64,000 bases of DNA, taken from contig CM069603.1 of the NCBI GenBank assembly GCA_035771175.1, positions 23,040,286-23,104,285 on the forward strand, in the 5' to 3' direction. Positions 35,261-46,279 of the stretch are shown piece by piece. The notes beneath the pieces are model-generated. The model made no database searches. It saw nothing but the letters and a program-made list of their open reading frames with translations, and had not been told where the DNA came from. A program made the position numbers and the translations under genes. The stretch comes from Paratinospora sagittata. Lineage: Eukaryota; Streptophyta; Magnoliopsida; Ranunculales; Menispermaceae. Numbering within the stretch: the first letter of the stretch is position 1; every line of letters begins with the position of its first letter.

Positions 35261-36961
35261 CTTGTGTTTCTTAGAGAAAGGAGCCGAATAGGACTTTTGC
35301 TTCTTCTTCTTCTTATATGGATTTTTGCAAGAACATTTCTTTTTGTGTTTACAACCAATTTCAAGGAACTTCTTTCAGCAAACCTGATTGAAATTAACAT
35401 CAGGATTAGACATTTCTTGGATTGACTTGCGAATTTCACATAACTTGTCAATAGCTATAATAAGGAATTGGAAGATTTCTGCAAAGGAGATTTGATCCAT
35501 AGGTCTGCCAGTAGCAAGAATAAGGCGGTTGAGTTCAGCATGAGTTTCTTCTGGCAATGAAGCAATGAAGGTGTATTTGAGATCTGGTTTGTTGATCCCA
35601 CCAAAAAGATGAAAACGTAGGATCATACGAGAGGAATGCTTCGGGAGATCTCGTTTATCGAGTGAACAACACTTTATTGTAAAATACTCTTGTTTGTATT
35701 ATTTTTCTACAAGAGTAATATCACCGGCGAATTCTTTGAGCATGAGTTGATAAACTTCAAATATTGTCATTCGTACCATTTGAATAATGCGATATTCACC
35801 CATGCTTAATAACCAATCATGGAGAAGTCCTGTATAACGACAGAAGAAATCTCGAAGAACATCTTGAGAGGACTTGCTAGTGAGCATTTGGTTATCCATC
35901 CATGCACACCAGGTAGAGAGCTTCATACGCCATTTTTCAACAAGGACGCCATCAAGAGAGAACCAAGGACCATTGGAATTTCTGGTGGCAGATTGAGGAG
36001 TGTCGTGAGGACTAATAAAATGAGCATCATCATCCTTATCAATAACTTCAGTGATTTCTGGTTCATTGTGAGAGGAAGAGGCGCTTTGGGCCATATTGAT
36101 ATCTGCGACGTGAGAGATATCCATGATCTGAGGATCATCATCTGACTGATCATAAAGTTGAGAAGAGTCATCAACATAGGAGATTTCTATGGAGTTGAAT
36201 CAGATGAGACAAAACCTTCCAGATCAGTAGTAGTAGGAGAATCCATAAAAGGAGTTGAATCAGCTGGAAAAGTTGTATCATTTTGGGCTATCTTGTTATC
36301 TTGGTGAATAAGGTGGTCAAGGAAATGGACAAGGGGTTCAATAGGATGAGACGGAGGTGGCTCAGGTTGATAGTGAGGTTCAGTCGTAGGTGGTGTGGCT
36401 CAGTTGGTGGAAAAGGAGTTGGTGGCGGAGCTGAGCGTTGAGGTGGAACTAGACTACGAGATGTATATGTAGGAGGAGTATATGAGGGTTCATAATATTC
36501 AGGTTCATGTTCCATAGGGGCTTTATCTTTGGCTTGACCAAAGATAGGTCTAGGACCTCGAGGAGGAGGTGGTCTCTGAGGAGGTGTAGGTTTAGGTTTG
36601 AGGAACATACTGGAGAATAGGAATTGGGTCGAGTCAACAGGAATTTGAGGTCTAGGGGTAGACTGTGGTGAAGTGAACATATAAGAATCCAAGATAGTCT
36701 GATAAGGGTCAGGAGGAGGTTTCTTACGCTTCTGAAGATCAGCCGTAACATAAGATAATTGTTGCTTTAAATGACGCAATTCAGCTTCAAATTAATGAAA
36801 TTCTGGTCCAGTATACCATTGATCAAGGTAATACCGTAAAGTAGCATCTAACTCTTGAATGTTCGCTGTAAGTTCATTGTAATACTTCTGAGCTAGAGCT
36901 GGCTAGGCATCAGTCTTATGTGTAAGATTGCTAGTGACAGAGGATAGACTAGTCAACTGAG
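35261..36961 (-). pseudogene. Viral copy B: coat protein region (partial)
   Basis: Pieces in several frames cover the coiled coil (from 36961), the proline-rich linker (36779-36288), the acidic segment with the core start (36124-35699, STWCAW and WLLSMGEY) and the core with GGINKPDLKYTFIASLPEE (35626-35375). A stop and frame changes separate them. This segment is one inner arm of the B/C inverted repeat. Confidence 0.7.
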
Positions 36962-36964
36962 TAT

Positions 36965-37192
36965 CTATGTGATATAACCCAAAATGGTATCAGAGCCCTA
37001 CCTCTCTCCTTTGCAGAGCGGGTATATGTATGTATACTTCCGTGTGTACTTATGTCCGTGTGTACTTATGTTAAGCCATATCTCCCTCCTTGGGTTATGT
37101 GCAATCTTAATAATAGTTGTGTGTGCATGTGTGCTTTTGAAGTTTTCATCTGTTTAGTTGAACGTTTACACCGTACAGTGTTTTCATCATGA
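36965..37192 (+). repeat. Terminal redundancy of copy C, left copy
   Basis: The sequence from GATATAACCC through the primer site to the ACACCGTACAGTGTTTTC patch recurs at 42545-42775 in the same orientation with few differences. Confidence 0.85.
36985..36997 (+). promoter_or_regulatory. Viral copy C primer-binding site (tRNA-iMet), first copy
   Basis: TGGTATCAGAGCC exactly complements the tRNA-Met 3' end, as is usual for Caulimoviridae, and defines the origin of the circular map. It lies 23 bases from the junction with copy B. Confidence 0.85.
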
Positions 37193-37467
37193 CGTCATCT
37201 ATCGTCAACCATCTTCCGGTATGGTTACTAGTTGTAACAATCATCGTATTTCTTTTATTAGCCTGTATCTGTCGAATTTGTTTTGTTTGTGTTATCTGTG
37301 ACTCTGAAACTGAAGTTGATTCTTAGACACCTACTTGTGGTTGGGATACGACTATCTACAGAATACTAAGGTTGATTGTTTTTCACCAGTTTAACCAAGG
37401 ATATAAAAGGCAAAGTTCAGCAAGGCCAGGAGAGCTGCGATGCGCAACTACAAACATACCTTATCCA
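37193..37467 (+). other. Viral copy C: leader downstream of the redundancy
   Basis: This part lies before the movement-protein start. A short hydrophobic frame (37200-37320) is shared with copy A. No long frame is present. Confidence 0.5.
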
Positions 37468-38298
37468 ATGGATGTTTTCGGTGACAATACACCTTCTACC
37501 TCTGTAGCTACCTCTCCTCCTATCCTTAAGTCTTCGTCTTTTAATTTCTCCAGTGTTCCTGACTCCTGTCTCAAGAACAAGACGTCAAAGATAGATCAGC
37601 TAGTAGAGATTACCCATATACCTGAAGATAGTAAAGTAAATGAAATTGTACCTCCTTTGTTAAATCCCTACTCTTTGTTTAAGCAAAAACGTCAGTCGGT
37701 TACCTCGTCTATTAGAACTTTAATTTCTAGGAAGGTCCCTCCTATAAAAGAGTATGTTCAAAGCACAGCTTTAACAAACTACCAACTTGAATCCACACAT
37801 CAAGAACAATATGTTACACTTGAATTTGAACCTGACTTCATACGCCACTGGTTAGCCGACAGCTATACCCATGTCCACCTTGGCGCTATACGACTTGTTT
37901 TATCCTACCATGGCTGAGGCGATATACCTTTATTCGCCCGTGTTGCTTTATTGGACACTAATCTATTAGATTATGAACATGCTTGTATTGGAACGGTAAT
38001 CACTACCTTAAGTCATGGCTCCATGGTTTTCACCATAGCCCCTGATTTTAACATCTGTCTTAGTGATACTACCTTACCAACTCGGCTTAAAGTCCAAGTC
38101 CAGTTCTCAGGTGTCAGACATCGTGTTGATAGCGTTATTGCTATTTTGCATTGTCAAATGACATTCAGACTACAGGATCATGCTATTCATCTCCGTACTC
38201 AGAAGCCTCATGGCACAGTCATGGATTTTGTCAATGACAATGAGGTTCCTACTATTGTCCAGATTCCCAAGCAGATCCCTCGCAAAGATCTTAATTAG
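37468..38298 (+). pseudogene. Viral copy C: 30K-superfamily movement protein
   Basis: The start ATG at 37468 aligns with that of copy A. The frame contains VTLEFEPDF and THVHLGAIRLVLSYHG, then an in-frame TGA at about 37915, and continues from there with LLDYEHACIGT and KVQVQFSGVRHRVDSV to a TAG at 38296-38298. ATGATG of the coat region follows without spacing and in the same frame. The TGA break is absent from copy A, which has its own stop elsewhere. Confidence 0.8.
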
Positions 38299-40690
38299 AT
38301 GATGCCAACTACCTTGTTCACCAATTATGAACAGTTCCTGAAGCATTTTGAACCAGTCACTACCACTACATGTCCTCTCATGAAGCAACAACATGATGGT
38401 TCTGTAAAGATTAGTTTCGAGCTACCTCATCAACCATAGGAAACTCTTCCTTGCATCATTCCTTGATGATCCAGCCTGCATACAAAGATCACAAGGATAA
38501 TCCTCCTATTCATTCTTTTCAGCCGTCAGGATTTCCTTATTATCACCCCCATGTCAATGATCATTTTATATGGGATTGCAATCCTGATATGTGTGCTCCT
38601 TCTTGCACTTGCAAAGATGAATATGATGATGAAGATGTAGAAAATTGGTTGGATATGTCATGCCAATATGATTCAGCTCGATCTAAGCGAAAGTATAAAA
38701 AAAGTCTTTTTGCCGCCCTGCTGCACAAAGAACTTGTTATGAACCTCTTGCTCCTCCAGCAGCATTAGTTGCTCAACCCTGCTTTCTTATTGGTCCCATA
38801 ACCAGGATTTTCCTCCTCTCACAAGAGTTACAAATCCTCACCACCATACAACGGCGAAACCATTTTCAGTACCTACTGAAATCTGCCCTGATGGATCTCC
38901 AAAGCCATTGTCACAGCCAGAAGAAGTATTAAATTGGCAGACTAAAAATGCTCTTGTGCAGAATCAATATTTACAGAAGATAGATACTCAGCTGACTAGT
39001 CTATCCTCTGTCACTACCAGTCATACACATAAGACTGATGTCCAGACAGCTCTAGCTCAGAAGTATTACAATGAACTTACAGCGAAGATTCAAGAGTTAG
39101 ATGCTACTTTACGGTATTACCTTGATCAACGGTATACTGGACCAGAATTTCATTAATATGAAGCTGAATTGCGTCATTTAAAGCAACAATTATCTTATGT
39201 TACGGCTGATCTTCAGAAGCGTAAGAAACCTCCTCCTGACCCTTACCAGACTATCTTGGATTCTTATATGTTCACTTCACCATAGCCTACCCCTAGACCT
39301 CAAATTCTTGTTGACTTGACCCAATTCCTATTATCCAGTATCTTCCTCAAACCTAAACCTACACCTCCTCAGAGACCACCTCCTCCTCGAGGTCCTAGAC
39401 CTATCTTTGGTCAAGCCAAAGGTAAAGCTCCTATGGAACATGAACCAGAATATTATGAACCCTCATTTACTCCTCCTAAGTATACATCTCGTAGTCTAGT
39501 TCCACCTCAACGCTCAGCTCCGCCACCAACTCCTTTTCCACCAACTGAGCCACAACCACATATGACTGAACCTCAGTATCAACCTAAGCCCCCTCCGTCT
39601 CATCCTATTGAACCCCTTGTCCATTTCCTTAACCACCCTAGTCACCAAGATAAAAAGATAACCCAAAATGATACAACTTTTTCAGCTGATTCAGCTCCTT
39701 TTATCGATTCTCCTACTGCTACTGATCTGGAAGGTTTTGTCTCATATGATTCCAACTCCATAGAAATCACCTATGTTGATGACTCTTCTCAACTTTATGA
39801 TCAGTCAGATGATGATCCTTAGATCATGGATATTTCTCACGTTGCCGATATCAATATGGCCCAAGGCGCCTCTTCCTCTCATAATGAACCAGAAATCACT
39901 GAAGTTATTGATGAGGATGATGATGCTCATTTTATTAGTCCTCGCGACACTCCTCAATTTGCCACCAGAAATACCAATGGTCCACGATTCTCTCTTGACG
40001 ACGTCCCTGTTGAAAAATTGCGTATGAAGCTCTCTACCTGGTGTGCATGGATGGATAACCAAATGCTTACTGGCAAGTCCTCTGAAGATGTTCTTCGAGA
40101 TTTCTTCTCTTGTTGTGCAGGACTTCTCCGTGATTGGTTATTAAGCATGGGTGAATATCGCATTATTCAAATGGTCCAAATGACAATATTTGAAGTTTAT
40201 TAACTCGTACTCAAAGAATTCGTCGGTGATATTACTCTTGTAGAAAAATAACACAAACAAGGGTATTTTACAATGAAGTGTTGTTCACTCGATAAACGAG
40301 ATCTCCCGAAGCATTTCTCTTGTATGATCCTACGTTTTCATCTTCTTGGTGGGATCAACAAACCAGATCTCAAATACACCTTCATTGCTTCATGGCCAGA
40401 AGAAATTCATGCTGAACTCAACCACCTTATTCTTGCTACTGGCAGACCTATGGATCAAATCTCCTTTGCAGAAATCTTCCAATTCCTTAGTACAGCTATT
40501 GACAAGTTACGTGAAATTCGCAAGTCAATCCAAGAAATGTCTAAACCTGATGTTAATTTCAATCAGGCTTGCCGAAAGAAGTTCTTTGAAATTGGCTGTA
40601 AACACAAAAAGAAATATTCTTGCAAAGATCCATATAAGAAGAAGAAGAAGCAAAAGTCCTATTCGGCTCATTTCTCTAAGAAATACAAGA
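38299..40690 (+). pseudogene. Viral copy C: coat protein region, cut before the zinc finger
   Basis: In order: an N-terminal part with NYEQFLKHF, stop at about 38437; a WDCNPDMCAPSC piece (38451-38768); the coiled coil (38908-39156, then a stop); the proline-rich linker (39316-39822); the acidic segment and core start (39826-40203); and the core with GGINKPDLKYTFIAS (40273-40690). It ends in a Lys-rich stretch where the deletion removes the finger. Each break is a stop or a frame change. Confidence 0.7.
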
Positions 40691-41187
40691 CCAAGATTGT
40701 CACAAGGCTCAACCAATCCAGTTACACCATCCTTTTGGGTCCATTCCCCTTATTTTTGTAATCACTGTTCCTCCTGACTGTTCAGAGCCCAAAACGGCCC
40801 ATGAAATAAATCAATTGGCTCGATCCAAGTTGTATTACTATGCCCACAAGCATATCATGGATTTTCCTGAACATATCCAAAATGGCAATCCATTCTCTCA
40901 AACACATCCGTATTTATTCATTATACATCTACAAACTCTTCTTACGGAGAATTTGTACTGGTATATCCGGTGTGTTTCATGTCTAGACAAGACCGCCATT
41001 GTCTTCCTTCCAAGACTATTGCTACAGAGGACTCAAGACCCCGCTCATTCTCGACTCAAGGACTGTTTGCAACTATTTGCTCCATTGTCAACATGGATTA
41101 AAGAAATCCATCAAATCTGACAAAATCCTTCTCTGAAAACGGCTATATATATATATCTGTTATCAACCCTATTATGATTCAGAACAC
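40691..41187 (+). pseudogene. Viral copy C: post-RNase H extension fused to coat protein by deletion
   Basis: From 40691 the sequence matches the region after RNase H in copy B (KIVTR, then a stop; PKTAHE, ARSKLYYYAHKHIMDFPE, LFAPLSTWIKEIHQI in the frame 40815-41120), followed by the TA run at 41144-41156. The protease, RT and RNase H are absent. Confidence 0.65.
41144..41156. repeat. TA microsatellite inside viral copy C
   Basis: A short TA run at the same coding position as in copies A and B. Confidence 0.85.
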
Positions 41188-42112
41188 GTGTTAATCTCAG
41201 AACACTACATTCAGAGATTTCAGTCCTACACATGCCATCTCTCAGATTCTATCCTCTCTGGTGTCTATAGTTTTCTCAACGATATCAATGATCAACCAGA
41301 TACTCAGCCGCCACCGTTCATTCGAGGTCCTCGTGAATTTATTCATGAAAAACATCTCTATTTTCTGATAGAATCTTTGGCTCCATACAACCCTCATCCT
41401 ACTCAGCTCAGGGATAATACTCCCCTCATAGAAGAACAATTTCTCACTAAGTATGAAGCTCACTATGCTCCAGCAGCTGACTTAGCCGCTGATAGTGATA
41501 GTTGTGTCCAGCCTGGACAATCACATTCTCCTCCACCTCTAGAATATTATCAGGATACACAGAAATACTGGGAATCTCCCTCTCCAAATCCTGATGAGGA
41601 AGAGAATCTTTCCCCATCACATTCATCGATCAACTACAAATGGTCACCATGATCGTCGTAGACACTACTCATACCCTCGTCTGCGTCTTAGTGCCATGTA
41701 TTATTGTTTGTAAAATCATCATCATCGTCAGTCTTCTCCTCTGCAAGTCCATACAGAGTTACCTCCCATTCGTCCCTGTCTGCATCGTCGTGCATATCGA
41801 GATTCATTTTACATCTCGAGAAATCTTTGTGTTGCATCTTCTGCCACGTCTCCCTCAGCACAGCATGCTTCTACGTCGACATCAACATCTGTATCAGCGT
41901 CTGCATCTGCATCCTCTATGACTTCTAAAATGACTCCACGTGCTTCATTGATTGCATCATCATCCTTTCAGCCACTTTCTGTCAGGATCCCGCTTATTGC
42001 TCCATTAACTTCTCCTTCACCTGTCCATGTCGCCAGCTCTGAAGATTCCTCCTTATCACCACCTCGCGTGATTAGTCAGATACGTCCAAGCACGTCTCAG
42101 TCCACTTTATGA
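41188..42112 (+). pseudogene. Viral copy C: acidic and Ser/His-rich 3'-terminal region
   Basis: The frame 41188-41652 encodes 154 residues with DSILSGVYSFLNDIN, a RGPREFIHE motif and an acidic NPDEEENLSPS end. Frames 41640-41921 and 41918-42112 cover the part matching the Ser/His-rich tail of copies A and B, ending RPSTSQSTL. The function is unknown; the acidic part is conserved in copies A and B in other frames, which suggests it was coding in the virus. Confidence 0.5.
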
Positions 42113-42324
42113 TAAGCTAAGAGCATCTTGTCCGACATTCTACTATTCCTCTACAGTAACCAGACAAGATACTGTTACCTTTTGTTAAAGTCATCACTGT
42201 TCACAGAAGTCGACAAGTAGCACTCAATCGACAACATCTGTTCATATGCACGCCTCTTTCTGATAGGCATCCAATTGTCAACGGATTACAAACGTCTTGA
42301 AGTCCGCCTGCTTGCTCTTCTATC

Positions 42325-42331
42325 TATAAAA
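42325..42331 (+). promoter_or_regulatory. TATA box of viral copy C pregenomic promoter
   Basis: TATAAAA in the context TCTATAAAAGCACC, about 240 bases before the second primer site. Confidence 0.65.
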
Positions 42332-42544
42332 GCACCAGCTCTCGCCATTCCAAGAAAGAGCTCAGTAGGATTAGAGCCATTAGTCAATGTTTCCTTTTAC
42401 ACTTTTTTCAAGTTGTCTATGAGTTTCTTGTATTTCTTCAAGTTTGTTTTCACAGTCGTCTATGTCTTTCTTACGTATTTACATTTTGAGTTTCTTGAGT
42501 GTGTTTTGAATGTAGTCCTAGGTGTTTAAAATATGTCATAGTAG

Positions 42545-42775
42545 ATATCTATGTGATATAACCCAAAATGGTATCAGAGCCCTACCTCTCTCCTTCAAAG
42601 AGTGGGTATATGTATGTGTACTTCCGTGTGTACTTATGCCCGTGTGTACTTATGTTAAGCCATATCTCCCTCTTTGGGTTATGTGCAATCTTAATAATAG
42701 TTGTGTGTGCATGTGTGGTTTTGAAGGTTTTCATCTGTTTAGTTGAACGTTTACACCGTACAGTGTTTTCAACAT
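42545..42775 (+). repeat. Terminal redundancy of copy C, right copy, with second primer site
   Basis: The repeat of 36965-37192 includes the primer site TGGTATCAGAGCC at 42569-42581. Similarity fades after the ACATGA...TCATCTA sequence near 42792, where AT-rich flank begins. Confidence 0.85.
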
Positions 42776-42790
42776 GATTTCATCTACCAT

Positions 42791-42862
42791 ACAATGTTTT
42801 AAATTATTTTAAATAATTTAAAATAAATTAATTTAGTTTTAGTAAATTAATAAAATTAATTT
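42791..42862. repeat. AT-rich right flank of the viral B/C complex
   Basis: TTAAATTATTTTAAATAAT-type sequence like that of the block at 30311-31169. Confidence 0.6.
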
Positions 42863-44892
42863 TGCCGTATGGTCCCAATTTCCCATAACGATGGGAAGGT
42901 GAGTGTACATAGTCAGGGCCCCCTTTACTCTCTCGCCTGGAGCATCATGACCGATATAAAAACTAATCCATCACATCTTTTATAGGACGGTTAGATTCAT
43001 GTTAAGCCTCAACCAGAATCTCCACTATAATTTGAGCCATCTATCAACTTGATAAACACCATACCACAATTCCACATGATCATAAAGTCAATTCTATTAT
43101 CATCTGTGTTCATTTATTAACATTCATATCATACCATGTACATACCATGAAATCATATCACATATCTCATGTCTAACATAATTCACGTCTTTCCATATCC
43201 ATCCAAAAAAATATATTACAACCCATTCATAAATCTACGCGTTGAGTGTGGGGTGATATATATTACGTACATAGCTCAAAATAACAAAATATAGAGTCAT
43301 ACACATCACAGTTCAACCTACATCAATGTATGATCTTCTGGCAGGGCTTTCAGCTCCCACTAAAAAGCTACTCCTTTGCCTTTATCTATCCCAGAAGAAC
43401 CAGAAATATGTGAGCCAACTATGCCTAGTGAATTGAATTCAATAGTATCATTATTTATACATCGAAACATTCTATGTATACATGCATGCATGCTCAATAT
43501 CACGATATAAAACAATGCAAATCATTACATAGCATATTCAAGCACTCATATAAACAATGCAATTTAAAAACCACACCTTATCCACCTCTATTCAAGTGAT
43601 ATGATAAGTCTCCCAAAGCTCATAATATGCATATGGTCAGTTGGGAAAACACTCTTAGGTTCTACTTTCAACCTGGGTCACATAAGAGTTAATAATTTAA
43701 CTTGAATAGCCACTGTCAACGACAGTGAATAATAGATTTCATTTAATTGTCCAGGCGAATTTTCTTTGAATTGAAGGTCTACCTCGATTTCCCCAAAAGT
43801 ATAGACTTTATTTGATCATGACAATCACAACTCGAAAACAATAAATGATCTAACTATGATTCAACCAACATGCAACATATAATCCTCCTTTAATTTGTCT
43901 TTCGTAAGGTTACAGGAATTAAGTGGTTTGATTACCCTTATAGGGAGTACTCAACACCTACTCAGTTCTGTCCAATGATCTACTCTTCCAAAGTAACTCA
44001 AACTAGTAGAAATCAAAAGGTTTTTCCCCATATCATCACATCATGCAATTAAAAATAATACATGCATGAACAAGCAAGCAATATAAAAAAGAATGATACA
44101 AATGAATAATAAAATTAAAATTCTACTCATAACCAAATGCCAGAAGATAAGTCCACACCAAACAAGTAAGTCACACCTCTTTAAAAATGCTTGTGCACAT
44201 CATCTAGTTCATATTAACATCAATTCCTTATTTTCGTTTTAATTTCTTAACATCCCCTAATTTTTTCTAATCTAATAATTTTTTCTAATTTCATTTTTGT
44301 CCCATTCATAGGTGACGAACCACCGGTAATCTTTCTAACAGTCAATGAGAATTGACTTACTAGCTACTTTCCAACTAGTTTCCAATTCCATTTTATTCAC
44401 CGAAAACCTACATCATGTTACTAAAAATATCAATCGATCTCCTAAAATTACGAGATCAACACCAAAATGTCTAGATTGCTTATTCTATCATCCTACAACA
44501 TCAAACCCATGTTTCACCATAATTTAACGGGATTCCAAAGGTCTCCAATGTCTAACTGCACTACCAACAACTGCACAAGTGCCGAAAATACATTCCAATC
44601 CAAAAAACCCACTAATTCAATGTTTCTACCGCCTAGGGAGTATTAATCAACACTTCCAACTAGTTTTCCAGTCCATTTGGGTAAAAACCCATTCCCAGAA
44701 ACACTAGAAACGACTCCTATAATGAAAATTAGTCTAAGGAAAAGGTTACAATTAGCTTAGTTATCAATTCCACGAAGATATTTGGTGAAAAACACTTACC
44801 AAAGTGTTGATTTGGTCAAAAAATTGGATCTCCCTTTTTTCCCCCTTCTTTTCTGGTATTTCTCAACTGAAACAAACGAGATAAATGAAAAA
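42863..44892 (-). mobile_element. Probable decayed Ty3/gypsy-type LTR sequence
   Basis: Read on the minus strand, a TTCACTAGGCATAGTTGGCTCACAT box, a TAAAGGCAAAGGAGTAG patch and a TGGTCATGATGCTCC-like tail occur in the same order as the TCACTGAGCTTGTT box, GGCAAGGGCAAGG patch and CGTGACGTCACCC tail of the LTR at 48843-50913. Identity is low and the boundaries are not defined. No coding sequence is seen. Confidence 0.35.
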
Positions 44893-46279
44893 TGCCACAC
44901 CTCGCCCAGACACGCCTAGATAGGTGGAACACTCATAGGCGGGGTGTGATGCAGTTACAACAAAAATCAAATGCGCAAAAACACAACATATGGACAAGTT
45001 TCTTTTCATTGATTGTAATTGTTTTAGTACAAAATGAGGGCAGTCTGATGACCACCAATTCAAGGGAACATGCTCCCCAAAAAATTAACCTAACTACTTA
45101 TAGAGTGAAGTCAGGGGTTATAAAACTAAGGCCCATGTACCTCCGCACAAATCCACCTTAAGCTTTTGAAAATGGTTAGCAACGGGATGAGCTATCGCCC
45201 AGTGGGTGAAACAAATATTCCATGGATTATGGTAATTAATACAGATATCATCACAATCATAATTATCAAATAAACACAACATAACATAATTGACAATGTA
45301 TAATATCATAAACAATTAAACACCCATAACACACCATCTCGTAAGGGTTCGTGGCCAGGATGATTCGTTTTGGGTTCACATTGTACGTCCATCTCCAGGG
45401 AAAATTTGCATATAGTCGAATGACATTAATAATAAGATACAAGCCAGTCCGCACATCTTCTTTTGGCTAACGCAATGATGTTTACAGTAGAGATGTACCG
45501 CCTAAGGTTGACTCAATCAGGTGGGCATTTATTCGCCAATAATCAATCCATAGACCTCGAGCATCTTACGTCCCTAGGTGATTACGTTGTCTACTAACTT
45601 TCATGCATAATTCTAATGCACAATCATGTGTGTGAAGGTTTGGTCTCAGGTTTACATCAGGCATGATTTGGCAGCGTCTGGTGATGCTTATATGGATTGC
45701 CCATACCAACGTGTTGTTGACCTAAGCTATTCATCACTTAGCACGTCCCTAAGTATACTTGATAAAGTATATTTTGACGATCACAAGCAAAATCTCTTTC
45801 GGTGCTAACAAGCTTTAATTAAGAACCTATCTCAGCACCTTAGGAAAGCAAAGCCAAAAAATGATTCGATCAAGGGACTCAAGGTCATATTAGACGTTCA
45901 AGATCGTTTCAATCAAATGACCTCAAAGATCATATCATGATTTCAAGATCACACCACACGAACGATTCGATCAAGAGCTTCAAGACTACATCTTTTGATT
46001 AACGTTCACGAAATTCAACTCATGCACGAAGTTCACATCGAAGATCTCATACTGAAGAGTTTGATTTAAAGATAATGAGAAATACGAGAAATACACAATA
46101 TTTAAGGTATATCTTTCTCTAGTCGATATTGCTCAAACGTTTTTCAAAATTGCATGTTTTGAAACATATATTTTAAGGTATTTCAAATGATTTAATTCTC
46201 TATGTTTGATTTGACTTTAAATTGATGGAGTTTTTAATTGTATCTTTAATCATGTGTCAAAACTATTTTCAGAGTCTTT

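Larger units (their letters stand above)
31171..36961 (-). mobile_element. Endogenous caulimovirid, copy B, 5'-truncated
   Basis: In coding direction the copy begins in the coat-protein coiled-coil region (equivalent to about 38980 in copy C) and so lacks leader, movement protein and the start of the coat region. It runs through finger, protease, RT, RNase H and C-terminal extension, and ends at GATATAACCC, immediately before the primer site as found in copy C. Many stops and frame changes are present. Its coat segment matches copy C very closely at the protein level. It is joined head to head to copy C at 36961/36962. Confidence 0.9.
36962..42790 (+). mobile_element. Endogenous caulimovirid, copy C, internally deleted with terminal redundancy
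   Basis: The copy starts at the sequence GATATAACCC plus primer site, runs through leader, movement protein and coat region, then jumps at about 40690 to the region behind RNase H, continues to the TATA box and returns to the primer site with about 230 bp of repeated sequence. It is therefore slightly more than one circular genome minus 2.2 kb. Stops and frame changes are present. The redundancy fits integration from a circular or concatemeric DNA. Confidence 0.9.

Noticed and set aside
36965..42775. The direct repeats of copy C as LTRs
   Set aside because: The repeat includes the primer site, which in LTR elements lies outside the LTR, and lacks TG...CA ends.
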